NCBI GenBank assembly: GCA_902766005.1
Contig: CACXCB010000101.1
Coordinates: 1 to 64,000, forward strand
DNA: 64,000 bases
Direction of reading: 5' to 3'
DNA from: an uncultured Erysipelotrichaceae bacterium
Lineage (GTDB): Bacteria > Bacillota_I > Bacilli_A > Erysipelotrichales > Erysipelotrichaceae
In this document: piece after piece, positions 1-7,941 of the stretch
How the letters are laid out: every line of letters begins with the position of its first letter
Position numbering within the stretch: the first letter of the stretch is position 1
Notes under the pieces: model-generated
What the model saw: only the letters and a program-made list of their open reading frames with translations
Told to the model about the DNA's origin: nothing
Database searches by the model: none
Translations under genes and position numbers: made by a program

Positions 1-188
1 CCTGAATTTATATAATACGTGTCCGCTCGCTCCGCTCCGCGTCCGTTTCGCTCCGCAAAACTGTCCGCCCGCTTACGCAATCTGCATTCAAGCAGTGAAA
101 CTGCTAGAATATATATAAAATGTATGTCTAGAATCGGTCAAAAATGCCGATATTTGACGGTATCCGGTCATCAGAAAGGTATCTATAT
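1..188. other. Intergenic start of window with GC-rich CGCTCCG-type repeats
   Basis: No gene start is supported before 189. Bases about 20-75 are a short GC-rich tract built from repeated CGCTCCG / GTCCG words, clearly unlike the AT-rich sequence around it. No tRNA, terminator or insertion sequence end could be recognised. The upstream gene lies outside the window. Confidence 0.5.
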
Positions 189-752
189 ATGAACATTTTG
201 TTATTTGGCGTAACATGCGTCGGAAAAACAACTACAGGAAAAATTCTTGCTGAAAAACTCGGTTATGATTTTTATGATCTTGATGATGAAGTTGAGAAAT
301 ACTGTAATATGACAATTGACAAATTTGTCAGGACAGGATGGCTATATGAAAGGGACAAGACCCGTGGAATAGTCATAGGAAATGTCCTGAATGAACCGGG
401 GAATAAAGTTTTTGCCATTGCACCTATATATTATTCAAGAAATTTCAACAAGTATCTGACCAGGGAAGATGTGATTGCCATTGAACTGCAGGATGATGGC
501 GAGAATATCTATGATCGTTTAACCTTCTATGATGAAAACGGAAATCTCCAGGAAGACTTAGATGAATACAAGGACAAACACATGGCTTATTATATGAAAG
601 AAATAAAAGGAGATATTTCAGGATATAGAAAATCCTTCAGTAAAATCCAAAATAAGCACTTCATCAATAATGATCCACCTGAAAAAGTCGCTGATGACCT
701 GATTCGTAAATACAAACTGCATCATATAAGAATCATTCCGATAATGGAATAA
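189..752 (+). CDS. P-loop kinase-like protein (shikimate/adenylate kinase fold)
   Basis: The 187-residue product opens with MNILLFGVTCVGKTTTGK, a Walker A loop at residues 7-15, followed near residues 31-34 by an acidic DLDD patch as in shikimate kinase, where it contacts substrate and magnesium. I chose the ATG at 189, not the one at 144, because AGAAAGG lies about 9 bases upstream and the P-loop then sits at the N-terminus as in the family. After residue 60 the similarity to shikimate kinase fades, and no aromatic pathway genes are nearby, so the true substrate is unknown. A terminator hairpin follows at once, so it is probably the last gene of its unit. Confidence 0.6.
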   Translation: MNILLFGVTCVGKTTTGKILAEKLGYDFYDLDDEVEKYCNMTIDKFVRTGWLYERDKTRGIVIGNVLNEPGNKVFAIAPIYYSRNFNKYLTREDVIAIELQDDGENIYDRLTFYDENGNLQEDLDEYKDKHMAYYMKEIKGDISGYRKSFSKIQNKHFINNDPPEKVADDLIRKYKLHHIRIIPIME

Positions 753-760
753 ATACAATC

Positions 761-793
761 TCACAGGCATATTTTATGTACTGTGATTTTTTA
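761..793 (+). terminator. Intrinsic terminator after the kinase-like gene
   Basis: TCACAG (761-766) pairs with CTGTGA (781-786), with an inner CATA/TATG pairing, and is followed by a T run. Confidence 0.6.
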
Positions 794-823
794 TAATGAT
801 ATTCGTAAAAGGAAAATAAAAAT

Positions 824-1624
824 ATGACTGTCAGATTAACAAACTTTACCAATGAGGATCGCAAGATCGTAACGCAATTACAAAACTTCAGTGTTTTGGA
901 ACACTACAAGGATCAATCTGTTGCTCCCGGCAATGCCATGAATGAATTCTTTATGGCGAAGATGGGTGTCAGAAGAAGACAGCTTGTTGTAACACTGGAT
1001 GGCACAAATACATTGGTGACACAAGCAGGTGCCATGCAATGGCTCTTTGGAGATGTCAATGCCACTACAGGTGTCAAAGGTGTAGGTGATTTTTTCGGTA
1101 AGATGGTCAAAGGTGCTGTCACAAAAGAATCCGCAATCAAACCGGAATATGTCGGAAAAGGGACAATCGTTTTGGAACCGACATACAAATACATCATTCT
1201 GCAGGATATTGCCGAATGGGGCAGATATGGCATGTCTATTGAAGATGGCATGTTCTTGGCTTGTGATGGCAAGGTAGAACATACAATTGCGGCAAGAACC
1301 AATTTCTCTTCTGCCGTAGCAGGCAATGAAGGCTTGTTCAACCTTTCCTTAAGAGGAAACGGTGTAGCTGCCCTTGAAAGCAATGTTCCCGCATCTGAAT
1401 TAATCACGGTGGATCTGGATAATGATGTATTAAAGCTCGATGGAAGCTTTGCTGTCTGCTGGTCTACATCCTTGCAGTTTACGGTTGAAAGATCTTCTAA
1501 GTCATTAATCGGTTCAGCTGTTAACGGAGAAGGTCTTGTCAATGTTTACAGAGGAACAGGCAGAGTACTGATTTCACCGACAACACCTTCAACTTCCAGC
1601 TTATTCAGAACCACACACGATTAA
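824..1624 (+). CDS. AIM24 family protein (TIGR00266-like)
   Basis: A 266-residue protein rich in short beta segments and glycines, with the family-like stretch LVTQAGAMQWLFGDV near residues 64-78 and GTGRVLISP near the C-terminus. AIM24 (old DUF124) proteins are soluble beta-helical proteins of unknown biochemical role; some sit in stress or tellurium-resistance gene groups. No signal peptide is visible. A -10 like TATAAT at 792-797 and an AAAGGA ribosome site precede the start. A hairpin follows the stop. It lies just ahead of a DUF4177 gene and two genes for membrane-associated proteins, which may form one functional group, but nothing in the sequence proves it. Confidence 0.75.
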   Translation: MTVRLTNFTNEDRKIVTQLQNFSVLEHYKDQSVAPGNAMNEFFMAKMGVRRRQLVVTLDGTNTLVTQAGAMQWLFGDVNATTGVKGVGDFFGKMVKGAVTKESAIKPEYVGKGTIVLEPTYKYIILQDIAEWGRYGMSIEDGMFLACDGKVEHTIAARTNFSSAVAGNEGLFNLSLRGNGVAALESNVPASELITVDLDNDVLKLDGSFAVCWSTSLQFTVERSSKSLIGSAVNGEGLVNVYRGTGRVLISPTTPSTSSLFRTTHD

Positions 1625-1634
1625 ATATCTGTTT

Positions 1635-1654
1635 ACCGTTCCCTAAGGAACGGT
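1635..1654 (+). terminator. Hairpin between AIM24 and DUF4177 genes, weak terminator
   Basis: ACCGTTCC-CTAA-GGAACGGT is a perfect 8-bp stem, but only a CTTATAAT tract follows instead of a T run, so partial termination or mRNA processing is equally possible. The TATAAT at 1657-1662 just after it could serve as the -10 box for the next gene. Confidence 0.45.
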
Positions 1655-1688
1655 CTTATAATGTCTGCACAAACGGAGGAAAAAAACT

Positions 1689-1976
1689 ATGGGTATTATG
1701 GACAAGATTAACGATTTCTCAGAGAATGCCAGAAGGGAGAGTTCTTACTCAGTGGCTTCAGGACAGGATTACCACTATGTGGTATTTCAGGTAACACTCA
1801 AAGAGAAATTCATCGGAACCGGATCAGGTAATCTGACAGAGCTGGAGAATGTCATTAACAGACAGGCACAGAAAGGATACAGGTTACATACCATTACAAC
1901 CGCCAATGGCGGCAGCAAGGGTTTAGCCGGTGGTGACCGTATCCAGGCAACTATGGTATTTGAAAAAATACTTTGA
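1689..1976 (+). CDS. DUF4177 domain protein
   Basis: A 95-residue protein with the DUF4177 layout: a strand (HYVVFQVTLKEKFIG), a helix with LENVINRQAQKGYRLHTI, then a terminal strand (RIQATMVFEKIL). Proteins of this family are small cytoplasmic proteins without known function; the helix-plus-GYRL pattern is the recognisable mark. ACGGAGG lies 5-12 bases before the ATG. The following gene begins 37 bases downstream, so the two are likely cotranscribed. Confidence 0.7.
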   Translation: MGIMDKINDFSENARRESSYSVASGQDYHYVVFQVTLKEKFIGTGSGNLTELENVINRQAQKGYRLHTITTANGGSKGLAGGDRIQATMVFEKIL

Positions 1977-2013
1977 GGCATTTCAGGGAAATATACAGAC
2001 GAAAGGAGTGCAT

Positions 2014-2934
2014 ATGGATTACAACCAGGATGATATCGTAAAGAATATGAGTCAGTCTGAAAAACAGAAAGAACTGCTGAAGATGGGATATATTTACTAC
2101 ATTCAGGCGGGGATCTCTCTTTTGTTTTTTATCATATGTTATGCATTAGGAAAGAAATTCAGAAGCTGTATATTTCTCATTTTTGCGATTGTATTTGTGA
2201 TCTTCGGACTGGAGTATCTGTTCTCATCGGATGATAAGAAGGAAGAATTTCTGATCTCCAAACTGGTAAATGAAAAGATATCCGCATATAAGAAAGCAGG
2301 AAAAGTACTCCGTGAGGATGATATTGCTTCCATACGCTTTGCCTGTGATCCGATCTATAAGAAAAAAGTCATAGAAGAAATTCATCGTGAAGTCGATGAA
2401 GAACATGACTTAAAAGTACAGAATGCAGAAAAAGAAGTATCCGACCTGATTGCAAGAAGAAAAGAAACCTTATCTTTTATCAAGGATCAAAGATGGGAAG
2501 TCTATGACAGAAACCTGTCCTATAACTATGAGGAAGGCAAGGTATTGCTGTTTGGTCAGATCATGTTTTTCAATGATATTACCGGTGTGGAATTCAAAGA
2601 AGACCTGGAAAAGAGATTATTCAGTACGGTCTGCAAGCATATGGGGGTTGTAGTAGATCTGAATGGTTTTAAAAGGGAAATTATCTATATGAATGAAGAA
2701 ACAGATAAATCCAATAAGGAATACAGTAACGCATATCACAAAGCAAATGACATGCTGAATATGCTGACGCTTTTAGCCAGAACGCCTGTTCCAAGTGAGT
2801 ATCTGCCGCCTGAAGAAGATCCTCAGATCAAAGAACTGGATGAACAGATTAAACAGGCCAGAGTCAATCTTGATGTCATAAAGAGTACGGTTCCTGTATA
2901 TGAAATACCGCAAAAATATTTGAATCAGATCTGA
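2014..2934 (+). CDS. Membrane protein with two TM helices and a coiled-coil cytoplasmic part
   Basis: No named family is recognised. The start at 2014 is supported by GAAAGGAGTG directly upstream; a longer reading from 1930 would overlap the DUF4177 gene. The 306-residue product has two hydrophobic segments near residues 27-47 and 50-70, then a highly charged region with a long helix (about 125-165) likely to form a coiled coil, a central folded part, and a second charged helix near the C-terminus (KELDEQIKQARVNLDVIKS). The topology suggests a hairpin membrane anchor with a large cytoplasmic domain. It ends 14 bases before the next gene, consistent with an operon. Confidence 0.55.
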   Translation: MDYNQDDIVKNMSQSEKQKELLKMGYIYYIQAGISLLFFIICYALGKKFRSCIFLIFAIVFVIFGLEYLFSSDDKKEEFLISKLVNEKISAYKKAGKVLREDDIASIRFACDPIYKKKVIEEIHREVDEEHDLKVQNAEKEVSDLIARRKETLSFIKDQRWEVYDRNLSYNYEEGKVLLFGQIMFFNDITGVEFKEDLEKRLFSTVCKHMGVVVDLNGFKREIIYMNEETDKSNKEYSNAYHKANDMLNMLTLLARTPVPSEYLPPEEDPQIKELDEQIKQARVNLDVIKSTVPVYEIPQKYLNQI

Positions 2935-2948
2935 AAAGAGGCATACAG

Positions 2949-4376
2949 ATGAATACATTTTCAATGGAAGAATTTAAAAAATATACGGAAATTGCTTTTG
3001 CGGTATTTCTGGTTTCAACCGTATTCAGCTTCTTTTCCCCGAAAAAGCCGGAACAGCCTGCAAAACAGGAAGAAACAACCGTAACCGATAAAAAACAAAA
3101 TGGACCTGTCATTATCCAAACAAAAGCACCTGAACAAGAAACTGTTACAGAAGTTCCGTATAAAGCGCACACCTATACTACCTATACATGTGAAGACGGG
3201 TATTTCTGCTATGAGGTGCCGGAACGATGGGATCATGTTTCTGAAGATGATACGGAATACTACTATGTGAAAGAGAAAGGATCTTTCTTATCGGTTGATT
3301 TCTTTTTGGCAGATGAGGAAACGGATCTGAGTGAAGAATCGGTGAATCAATATTTTGATAGTCTCGAAAAGATTATGGAGAAAGAAGGCGATTCCTACTA
3401 TGTCTTTGATACAAAGAAACCGATCCGGATAGGAAATTATCCCGGAAAAGTCATGACCGGAAAATTCATCAATCAATCATACGAATATAACGGCATGGTA
3501 TTGGAATTCATGAATGAATACGGATATGCTTTTATCCAGTTTATAGACCTTGATGAAAAGACGGATTTCTCTGAAGTGACAGATCATATCTTTTCCAGCA
3601 TAACCTTCTATTCACCGGAAGTAACCCAAGAGGAAGCAGAGAAAGAAATTGAATCCCTGCAGGAAGAAACAGTAGAAGTACCGGAGCAAACCGTAACGGA
3701 ATATACGAAGGTTGATATTGCTAAGATGATCGAGGATCTGAAAAAGGATTCCGATCAAGCCGAAGACAAATATCTCGGACAGTATCTGGAAATCACCGGG
3801 GAATTGCGATCAATTGATGCCAGCGGAGATTATATCTCCATCAAAAAACCTAACAGCATCTTTGAATATTATGATGTACAGTGCTTCATTGAAAGTGAAA
3901 CACAGAGAAAACAGGTCATGAATATGGAAAAAGGTGATACCGTCACCGTAAAAGGCAAATGTACATGGGTAGGCTCGATTCTGGGTTACATGCTGCATAT
4001 TGATGAAATTGCAGGCTATGATTCTGTTGATAAAGCACAGACAGTCTACAATAAGAATGAATATCTGGAATGTACTGCTGATGATCTGGTGGATGATCTG
4101 GATCAGAATGCTTTACGGGCAAAAGAAAAATATGAAGGACAAAACCTGAAGATCACAGGGAAAATCTCCACGTTTGATTCGGATGGAGAATACTTCTGTA
4201 TTGAACCGGAAGATAATCTATTCAATCTGACATTCATATTCTGTTACATCAAAGATGAAGAAACCAAAAAAGCATTACAATCATATGATGAAGATGACAT
4301 GATTACCTTTACCGGCAGATGTACCATGGTAGGCGAAGTCCTCGGATACAGTATCGATATTGAAAAGATTGAATAG
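2949..4376 (+). CDS. Membrane-anchored protein with two tRNA_anti-like OB-fold repeats
   Basis: The 475-residue product starts with a hydrophobic anchor (about residues 12-29, no lipobox cysteine), a Lys/Glu/Gln-rich linker, and then a domain from about 75 to 220 that resembles PsbP/lipoprotein-type mixed alpha-beta domains (weak call). The C-terminal half holds two copies of an OB-fold unit, near residues 255-355 and 370-475, each with a helix, a Y.GQ.L.ITG strand and a closing G.C..VG..LGY segment. This matches the tRNA_anti-like family of extracytoplasmic OB-fold domains in Bacillota. Function unknown, presumably at the outer face of the membrane. An AAAGAGG site precedes the ATG; a strong terminator follows. 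Confidence 0.6.
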   Translation: MNTFSMEEFKKYTEIAFAVFLVSTVFSFFSPKKPEQPAKQEETTVTDKKQNGPVIIQTKAPEQETVTEVPYKAHTYTTYTCEDGYFCYEVPERWDHVSEDDTEYYYVKEKGSFLSVDFFLADEETDLSEESVNQYFDSLEKIMEKEGDSYYVFDTKKPIRIGNYPGKVMTGKFINQSYEYNGMVLEFMNEYGYAFIQFIDLDEKTDFSEVTDHIFSSITFYSPEVTQEEAEKEIESLQEETVEVPEQTVTEYTKVDIAKMIEDLKKDSDQAEDKYLGQYLEITGELRSIDASGDYISIKKPNSIFEYYDVQCFIESETQRKQVMNMEKGDTVTVKGKCTWVGSILGYMLHIDEIAGYDSVDKAQTVYNKNEYLECTADDLVDDLDQNALRAKEKYEGQNLKITGKISTFDSDGEYFCIEPEDNLFNLTFIFCYIKDEETKKALQSYDEDDMITFTGRCTMVGEVLGYSIDIEKIE

Positions 4377-4398
4377 TTTTTCAGAACAACACAAGAAT

Positions 4399-4431
4399 GA
4401 AACCAGCTGTAACAGTTGGTTTCTCTCTTTT
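4399..4431 (+). terminator. Intrinsic terminator before the nuclease gene
   Basis: GAAACCAGCTG-TAA-CAGTTGGTTTC (one G-U pair) followed by a CT/T-rich tract. It separates the OB-fold gene from the nuclease gene, so the latter needs its own promoter. Confidence 0.75.
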
Positions 4432-4461
4432 GGAGTAATCAGAAGTATAATAGATACGATT

Positions 4462-5376
4462 ATGAAACAGTATGAAAGAAAAACAGAAAACAGAATTTTC
4501 ATCCTGTTGTTCCTGTTATTGGCAATCGTTTCTTCCAGTCTGATTTATTTCAGGCTCAAAGAAGAACCAATCCAGCGGAATATGGATGTCACAGAAGAAG
4601 TATCCTTTTCCATGTCCATGGTTCCGGATTATAACGGTGTTCCCTATGCAGAGATCCATGAGAATATTCCTTTTATTTCCTGTAAGGATACAAAAGAGTA
4701 TATCCATTTTTCGGAATTAGATGAATGCGGAAGATGCGGTATTGCCGAAGCGGTTATCGGTGAAGAGATGCTTGCGAGTGAAGAAAGAGGATCCATCGGA
4801 CAAATCAAGCCGAGCGGATGGCAGACTGTACGCTATGATGATCTGATTGCGGATAAATACCTGTATAACAGATGTCATCTGATTGCCTATGAGTTGTGCA
4901 GTATCAATGATGATGCCAGAAATCTTGTTACCGGAACAAGATCGATGAATATCTACGGCATGCTTCCGTTTGAAAACATGACGGTACAGTATATTCATGA
5001 TACGGGAAACCATGTATACTACAGAGCAACACCTGTCTTTTCACAAGAGGATCTTGTATGCAAGGGCATCCTTTTGGAAGCATATTCCATCGAAGATGCA
5101 GGAAAGGGATTATCCTTCTGTGTCTTTTGTTATAACGTGCAGCCGGGTATTGAAATAGATTATCAAACAGGTGAAAGCAGAAGAATTGACTATCAGATTG
5201 AAAAGGAAATACCTCTGCAAAAGGAATATGTTCTAAACATTAGGTCACTGAAATTCCATGATCCCGATTGTGAAGGTGTATTGGCCATGTCTGAAAATAA
5301 TAAAGAAATACGCATTGCCACAAGAGATGAACTGATTGAAGAAGGATATACACCATGTGGCATATGCAATCCATAA
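4462..5376 (+). CDS. Secreted or membrane-anchored DNA/RNA non-specific endonuclease
   Basis: A 304-residue protein from the ATG at 4462. A membrane anchor or uncleaved signal (about residues 8-26) is followed by a nuclease domain of the EndA/streptodornase type: NRCHLIAYEL takes the place of the DRGH catalytic motif (the His is kept) and ARNLVTGTRSMN..GMLPFE is the typical metal-site Asn region. The C-terminal 50 residues (IRSLKFHDPDCEGVL...CGICNP) form the small Ada-like metal-binding module often appended to such nucleases. It probably degrades extracellular nucleic acid. The longer frame from 4360 would run through the terminator, so it is rejected. TATAAT at 4446-4451 lies 10 bases before the ATG with no ribosome site, suggesting a very short leader. 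Confidence 0.75.
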   Translation: MKQYERKTENRIFILLFLLLAIVSSSLIYFRLKEEPIQRNMDVTEEVSFSMSMVPDYNGVPYAEIHENIPFISCKDTKEYIHFSELDECGRCGIAEAVIGEEMLASEERGSIGQIKPSGWQTVRYDDLIADKYLYNRCHLIAYELCSINDDARNLVTGTRSMNIYGMLPFENMTVQYIHDTGNHVYYRATPVFSQEDLVCKGILLEAYSIEDAGKGLSFCVFCYNVQPGIEIDYQTGESRRIDYQIEKEIPLQKEYVLNIRSLKFHDPDCEGVLAMSENNKEIRIATRDELIEEGYTPCGICNP

Positions 5377-5406
5377 CCTTTCTATGCAAAAAACATGCCT
5401 GTGATG

Positions 5407-5412
5407 GTATAA
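5407..5412 (+). promoter_or_regulatory. -10 box (TGGTATAAT) of the WYL regulator gene
   Basis: An extended -10 box TGGTATAAT sits about 20 bases ahead of the ribosome site CGGGAGG and start codon. No convincing -35 box is seen, as expected for an extended -10 promoter. Confidence 0.5.
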
Positions 5413-5434
5413 TTTCTATGACCGGGAGGTTATT

Positions 5435-6403
5435 ATGGCGGAAAAGAAGCACATTGCTTTTGCATTACTCAAAATCCTGCAGGAAGAGACGGATGAAAAT
5501 CATATCATGCCTGTCAATGAGCTGATGGACAAGCTCAACAGTAAATTGCAGCTGGAAATCGAAAGAAGAACACTGTATTCCAATATCGATGTATTGAGAC
5601 AGGCAGGATATGAAATCAGCGATTATAAAGACAACAGAAAAGGATACTATCTGATCACAAGACAGTTTGAAAAAGGAGAAGTATTGCTGTTATGCAATGC
5701 CATACATGCTTCCCATTTCATCAACCAGAAACAAAGCAATGACCTGATTGAAAAACTGTTAAGCACCTTATCCGGCCCGCAACAGAAGGAATATACGGAT
5801 TCGGTATATATGCCGAATGATCAGAAAACGGATAATTCCGCATTGTTTCTGAATATTGAAGTTATATCCGAAGCCATTGAAAACAACAAGAAGATTTCAT
5901 TTACCTATCTGCATTACGACAACAATAAAAAGCTGAAACCAAAAAGAGATGAACCGTATGTGGTAGAACCGAGATACATTGTCTATAACGATGCAAGACC
6001 TTACATGATCAGCACCAATCCCAAATATACGGATTTTGCCCATTACAGGATTGACAAGATGCTGAATATCCGGATCCTGGATCAACCTGTCAGATTCCTG
6101 ACAAAGACCCGGGAAACTGAGGCATATCAGTATGCCAGAAACAAGCTGTTCATGTTTACCGGTGAAATGATTTCCGTCACTTACAGATGTAAAGAGAGAA
6201 TCATGGATCCGTTAGTGGACATCTTCGGTCAATCCCTGAAAGTGACTCCTGCAGAGGACGGATATTTTATCGCCAGGGTCAAGACAACGCAAAACGGCGC
6301 ATTGTTTCTGGCACAGCAGTTTCTCGATGCAATCGAATTGATTGCACCGGAAGATTTGAAAGAAGAGCTGGAAAAGAGAATGCTTGCAATTCTTAAAAGA
6401 TAA
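5435..6403 (+). CDS. WYL-domain transcriptional regulator
   Basis: A 322-residue protein with an N-terminal winged helix (about 1-65, ending in the wing GYEISDYKDNRKGYYLI) and a central WYL domain (about 145-225) with the typical order ISFTYLHYD...YVVEPRYIVYNDARPYMIST, followed by the WCX C-terminal part. WYL proteins are often DNA-damage or ligand-responsive regulators whose WYL domain binds nucleic acid or nucleotides. Ribosome site GGGAGG. It stands alone between the nuclease and reductase genes; the target is not evident from context. Confidence 0.8.
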   Translation: MAEKKHIAFALLKILQEETDENHIMPVNELMDKLNSKLQLEIERRTLYSNIDVLRQAGYEISDYKDNRKGYYLITRQFEKGEVLLLCNAIHASHFINQKQSNDLIEKLLSTLSGPQQKEYTDSVYMPNDQKTDNSALFLNIEVISEAIENNKKISFTYLHYDNNKKLKPKRDEPYVVEPRYIVYNDARPYMISTNPKYTDFAHYRIDKMLNIRILDQPVRFLTKTRETEAYQYARNKLFMFTGEMISVTYRCKERIMDPLVDIFGQSLKVTPAEDGYFIARVKTTQNGALFLAQQFLDAIELIAPEDLKEELEKRMLAILKR

Positions 6404-6441
6404 ATGAAGCGTATATCTTTTCCAAAATACAGGAAAGCTGA

Positions 6442-6447
6442 TACAAT
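6442..6447 (+). promoter_or_regulatory. Extended -10 box 7 nt before the ATG at 6455 (predicted leaderless)
   Basis: TGATACAAT ends 7 bases before the start codon. AGGAAAG at 6431-6437 is too far away to act as a ribosome site. Confidence 0.5.
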
Positions 6448-6454
6448 ATAGGGC

Positions 6455-6940
6455 ATGAAAGTGATTATAACGGATACAGGCGTATATCCAGGAATATTAA
6501 ATGAAGAAGATGTACTGATCAAAACCGGCATGAATGTGCATGCCTGTACAGGATGTTTTGGCTGCTGGACAAAGACACCGGGGGCATGCGTGCTGGATGA
6601 TGATATTGCGAATATGGGTGAAATATTGGCAAAATGTGATGATCTTTACATTGTCAGTAGATGCTGGTATGGTAGCTACAGTCCTTTTGTCAAGACAGTC
6701 ATGGAAAGATGCCTGTCATATGTACATCCGGACTTTGTGATCAAAGCCGGCATGATGCGCCATAAAAAGAGATACGATCATGAGATTCACATATCCGCAT
6801 TCTTCTATGGTGAAAACATAGAAGAAGCAGAGAAAGAAACCGCCAGGGAACTGATTCGCCTCAATGCGATCAACCTTTACGGAAGAGTCTCAAGGATCAT
6901 GTTCTTTACCGATGCACTGGAGATCGGAGGTGTACAATGA
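6455..6940 (+). CDS. Flavodoxin-like NAD(P)H-dependent FMN reductase family protein
   Basis: A 161-residue protein with the cysteine-containing signature ACTGCFGCWTKTPGACVLDDD (about residues 30-50) found in iron-sulfur flavoprotein/FMN-reductase relatives, where it follows the first beta-alpha unit, and SRCWYGSYSPFVKTVMERC (flavin loop region). The usual N-terminal FMN phosphate loop (GS.R..S.T) is missing: the protein is short and begins near the second strand. It overlaps the next flavodoxin-like gene by 4 bases, and that neighbour does have the missing loop, so the two may act as a complex. No ribosome site is visible; a -10 box abuts the start. Confidence 0.65.
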   Translation: MKVIITDTGVYPGILNEEDVLIKTGMNVHACTGCFGCWTKTPGACVLDDDIANMGEILAKCDDLYIVSRCWYGSYSPFVKTVMERCLSYVHPDFVIKAGMMRHKKRYDHEIHISAFFYGENIEEAEKETARELIRLNAINLYGRVSRIMFFTDALEIGGVQ

Positions 6941-7554
6941 AAGTTGCTTTGATTTGTGCAAGTCCGAAGGGAAAGGAATCCACCTCATACATTTTGTTAA
7001 AGGCATGCAGAGAAAAAATGCATGGGAATGAGATTGAAGAGATTTTCATTCAGCCTGATACAAATATGGATGAAGCCATGCAGCGTATGCTTGCGAATGA
7101 ATATGTCATCTTCTTTTATCCTTTGTATGTGGATGGTCTTCCATCTACACTATTGGCTTTTTTAAGCGCCTCTGAAATGAAACCGCATAAAAGAGGCATT
7201 CAGGTAGCAGAAGTATGCAATTGCGGATTCTATGAAGGAAAGCATGGATATATCAGTCTGAAAATCATAGAGAACTGGGCAAAGAAAATGCACTTTGTCT
7301 ATCATGGAGGTGCATCCATCGGTGCAGCACCGGCATGGGAAACCGTCAGGGAAATGCCTATGGCAAACCTGATGTGCAAAAGGGCAGATCAGGCTTTGTC
7401 CCTGATAGCCGCAGGCAATATCAAAGACAACATGACTGTGAATCTCGCCATTCCAAGGTTAGTCTACAAGAAAGCGGTAGAATCCAACTGGCGCAAGGAA
7501 ATCAGGAAAAACGGCTTGGAAGCCAGGGACCTGGACAATAAAGTGACAGAATAA
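6937..7554 (+). CDS. Flavodoxin-fold NAD(P)H oxidoreductase
   Basis: A 205-residue flavodoxin-fold protein. MKVALICASPKGKESTSY is the classic first strand and FMN phosphate-binding loop, and FFYPLYVDGLPSTLLAFL is the second flavin-contact segment of NADPH-dependent FMN reductases. It starts inside the stop region of the preceding reductase gene (ATGA overlap, 4 bases), which indicates translational coupling, and is followed 11 bases later by a glutaredoxin-like gene. Together these three form a small redox operon. Substrate unknown. Confidence 0.7.
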   Translation: MKVALICASPKGKESTSYILLKACREKMHGNEIEEIFIQPDTNMDEAMQRMLANEYVIFFYPLYVDGLPSTLLAFLSASEMKPHKRGIQVAEVCNCGFYEGKHGYISLKIIENWAKKMHFVYHGGASIGAAPAWETVREMPMANLMCKRADQALSLIAAGNIKDNMTVNLAIPRLVYKKAVESNWRKEIRKNGLEARDLDNKVTE

Positions 7555-7565
7555 AGGGAGGAAAA

Positions 7566-7883
7566 ATGTTAACGATTTACGGCAGCAGCATGTGCCCGGA
7601 TTGTGTGGCATGTAAGAAGAACTTCGACTTCTACGGCATCAAATATGATTTTGTGGATATTAACGAATCCTTAAAAAACTTAAAGGCATTTCTCAGCTTT
7701 AGGGACAACGATCCTGTTTTTGACGAATGCAAAGAGAACGGAAGCATCGGCTTGCCGGCATTAGTGAAAGAGGATGGCTCTATCACTCTGGACTGGGAAA
7801 GCATTGTTACAGGGAAAGGATATTACATCCTTCCGGAAGAAGAACAAAAGGAAGCCTGCGGTATAGACCGTAAGGGATGTTAA
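7566..7883 (+). CDS. Glutaredoxin-related protein
   Basis: A 105-residue thioredoxin-fold protein with the redox motif CPDC at residues 9-12 (SSMCPDCVACKKNF), the conserved IGLPALV cis-proline turn near residue 60, and three extra cysteines at the C-terminus (EACGIDRKGC). Glutaredoxin relatives of this kind occur in anaerobic Bacillota and are thought to reduce disulfides or accept electrons from flavoproteins. It is the last gene of the flavodoxin operon and is followed by a terminator. AAGGGAGG ribosome site. Confidence 0.75.
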   Translation: MLTIYGSSMCPDCVACKKNFDFYGIKYDFVDINESLKNLKAFLSFRDNDPVFDECKENGSIGLPALVKEDGSITLDWESIVTGKGYYILPEEEQKEACGIDRKGC

Positions 7884-7909
7884 GCAACCTGGAAAGTTGC
7901 TTTTTTTAT
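7884..7909 (+). terminator. Intrinsic terminator of the redox operon
   Basis: GCAAC-CTGGAAA-GTTGC followed by seven T bases. Confidence 0.7.
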
Positions 7910-7941
7910 CGAATTCATCCATAATACTTGCGGAGAAAAAC

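Noticed and set aside
913-1542. Long antisense ORF of 209 codons
   Set aside because: It lies wholly opposite the AIM24 gene and has no ribosome site or recognisable domain.
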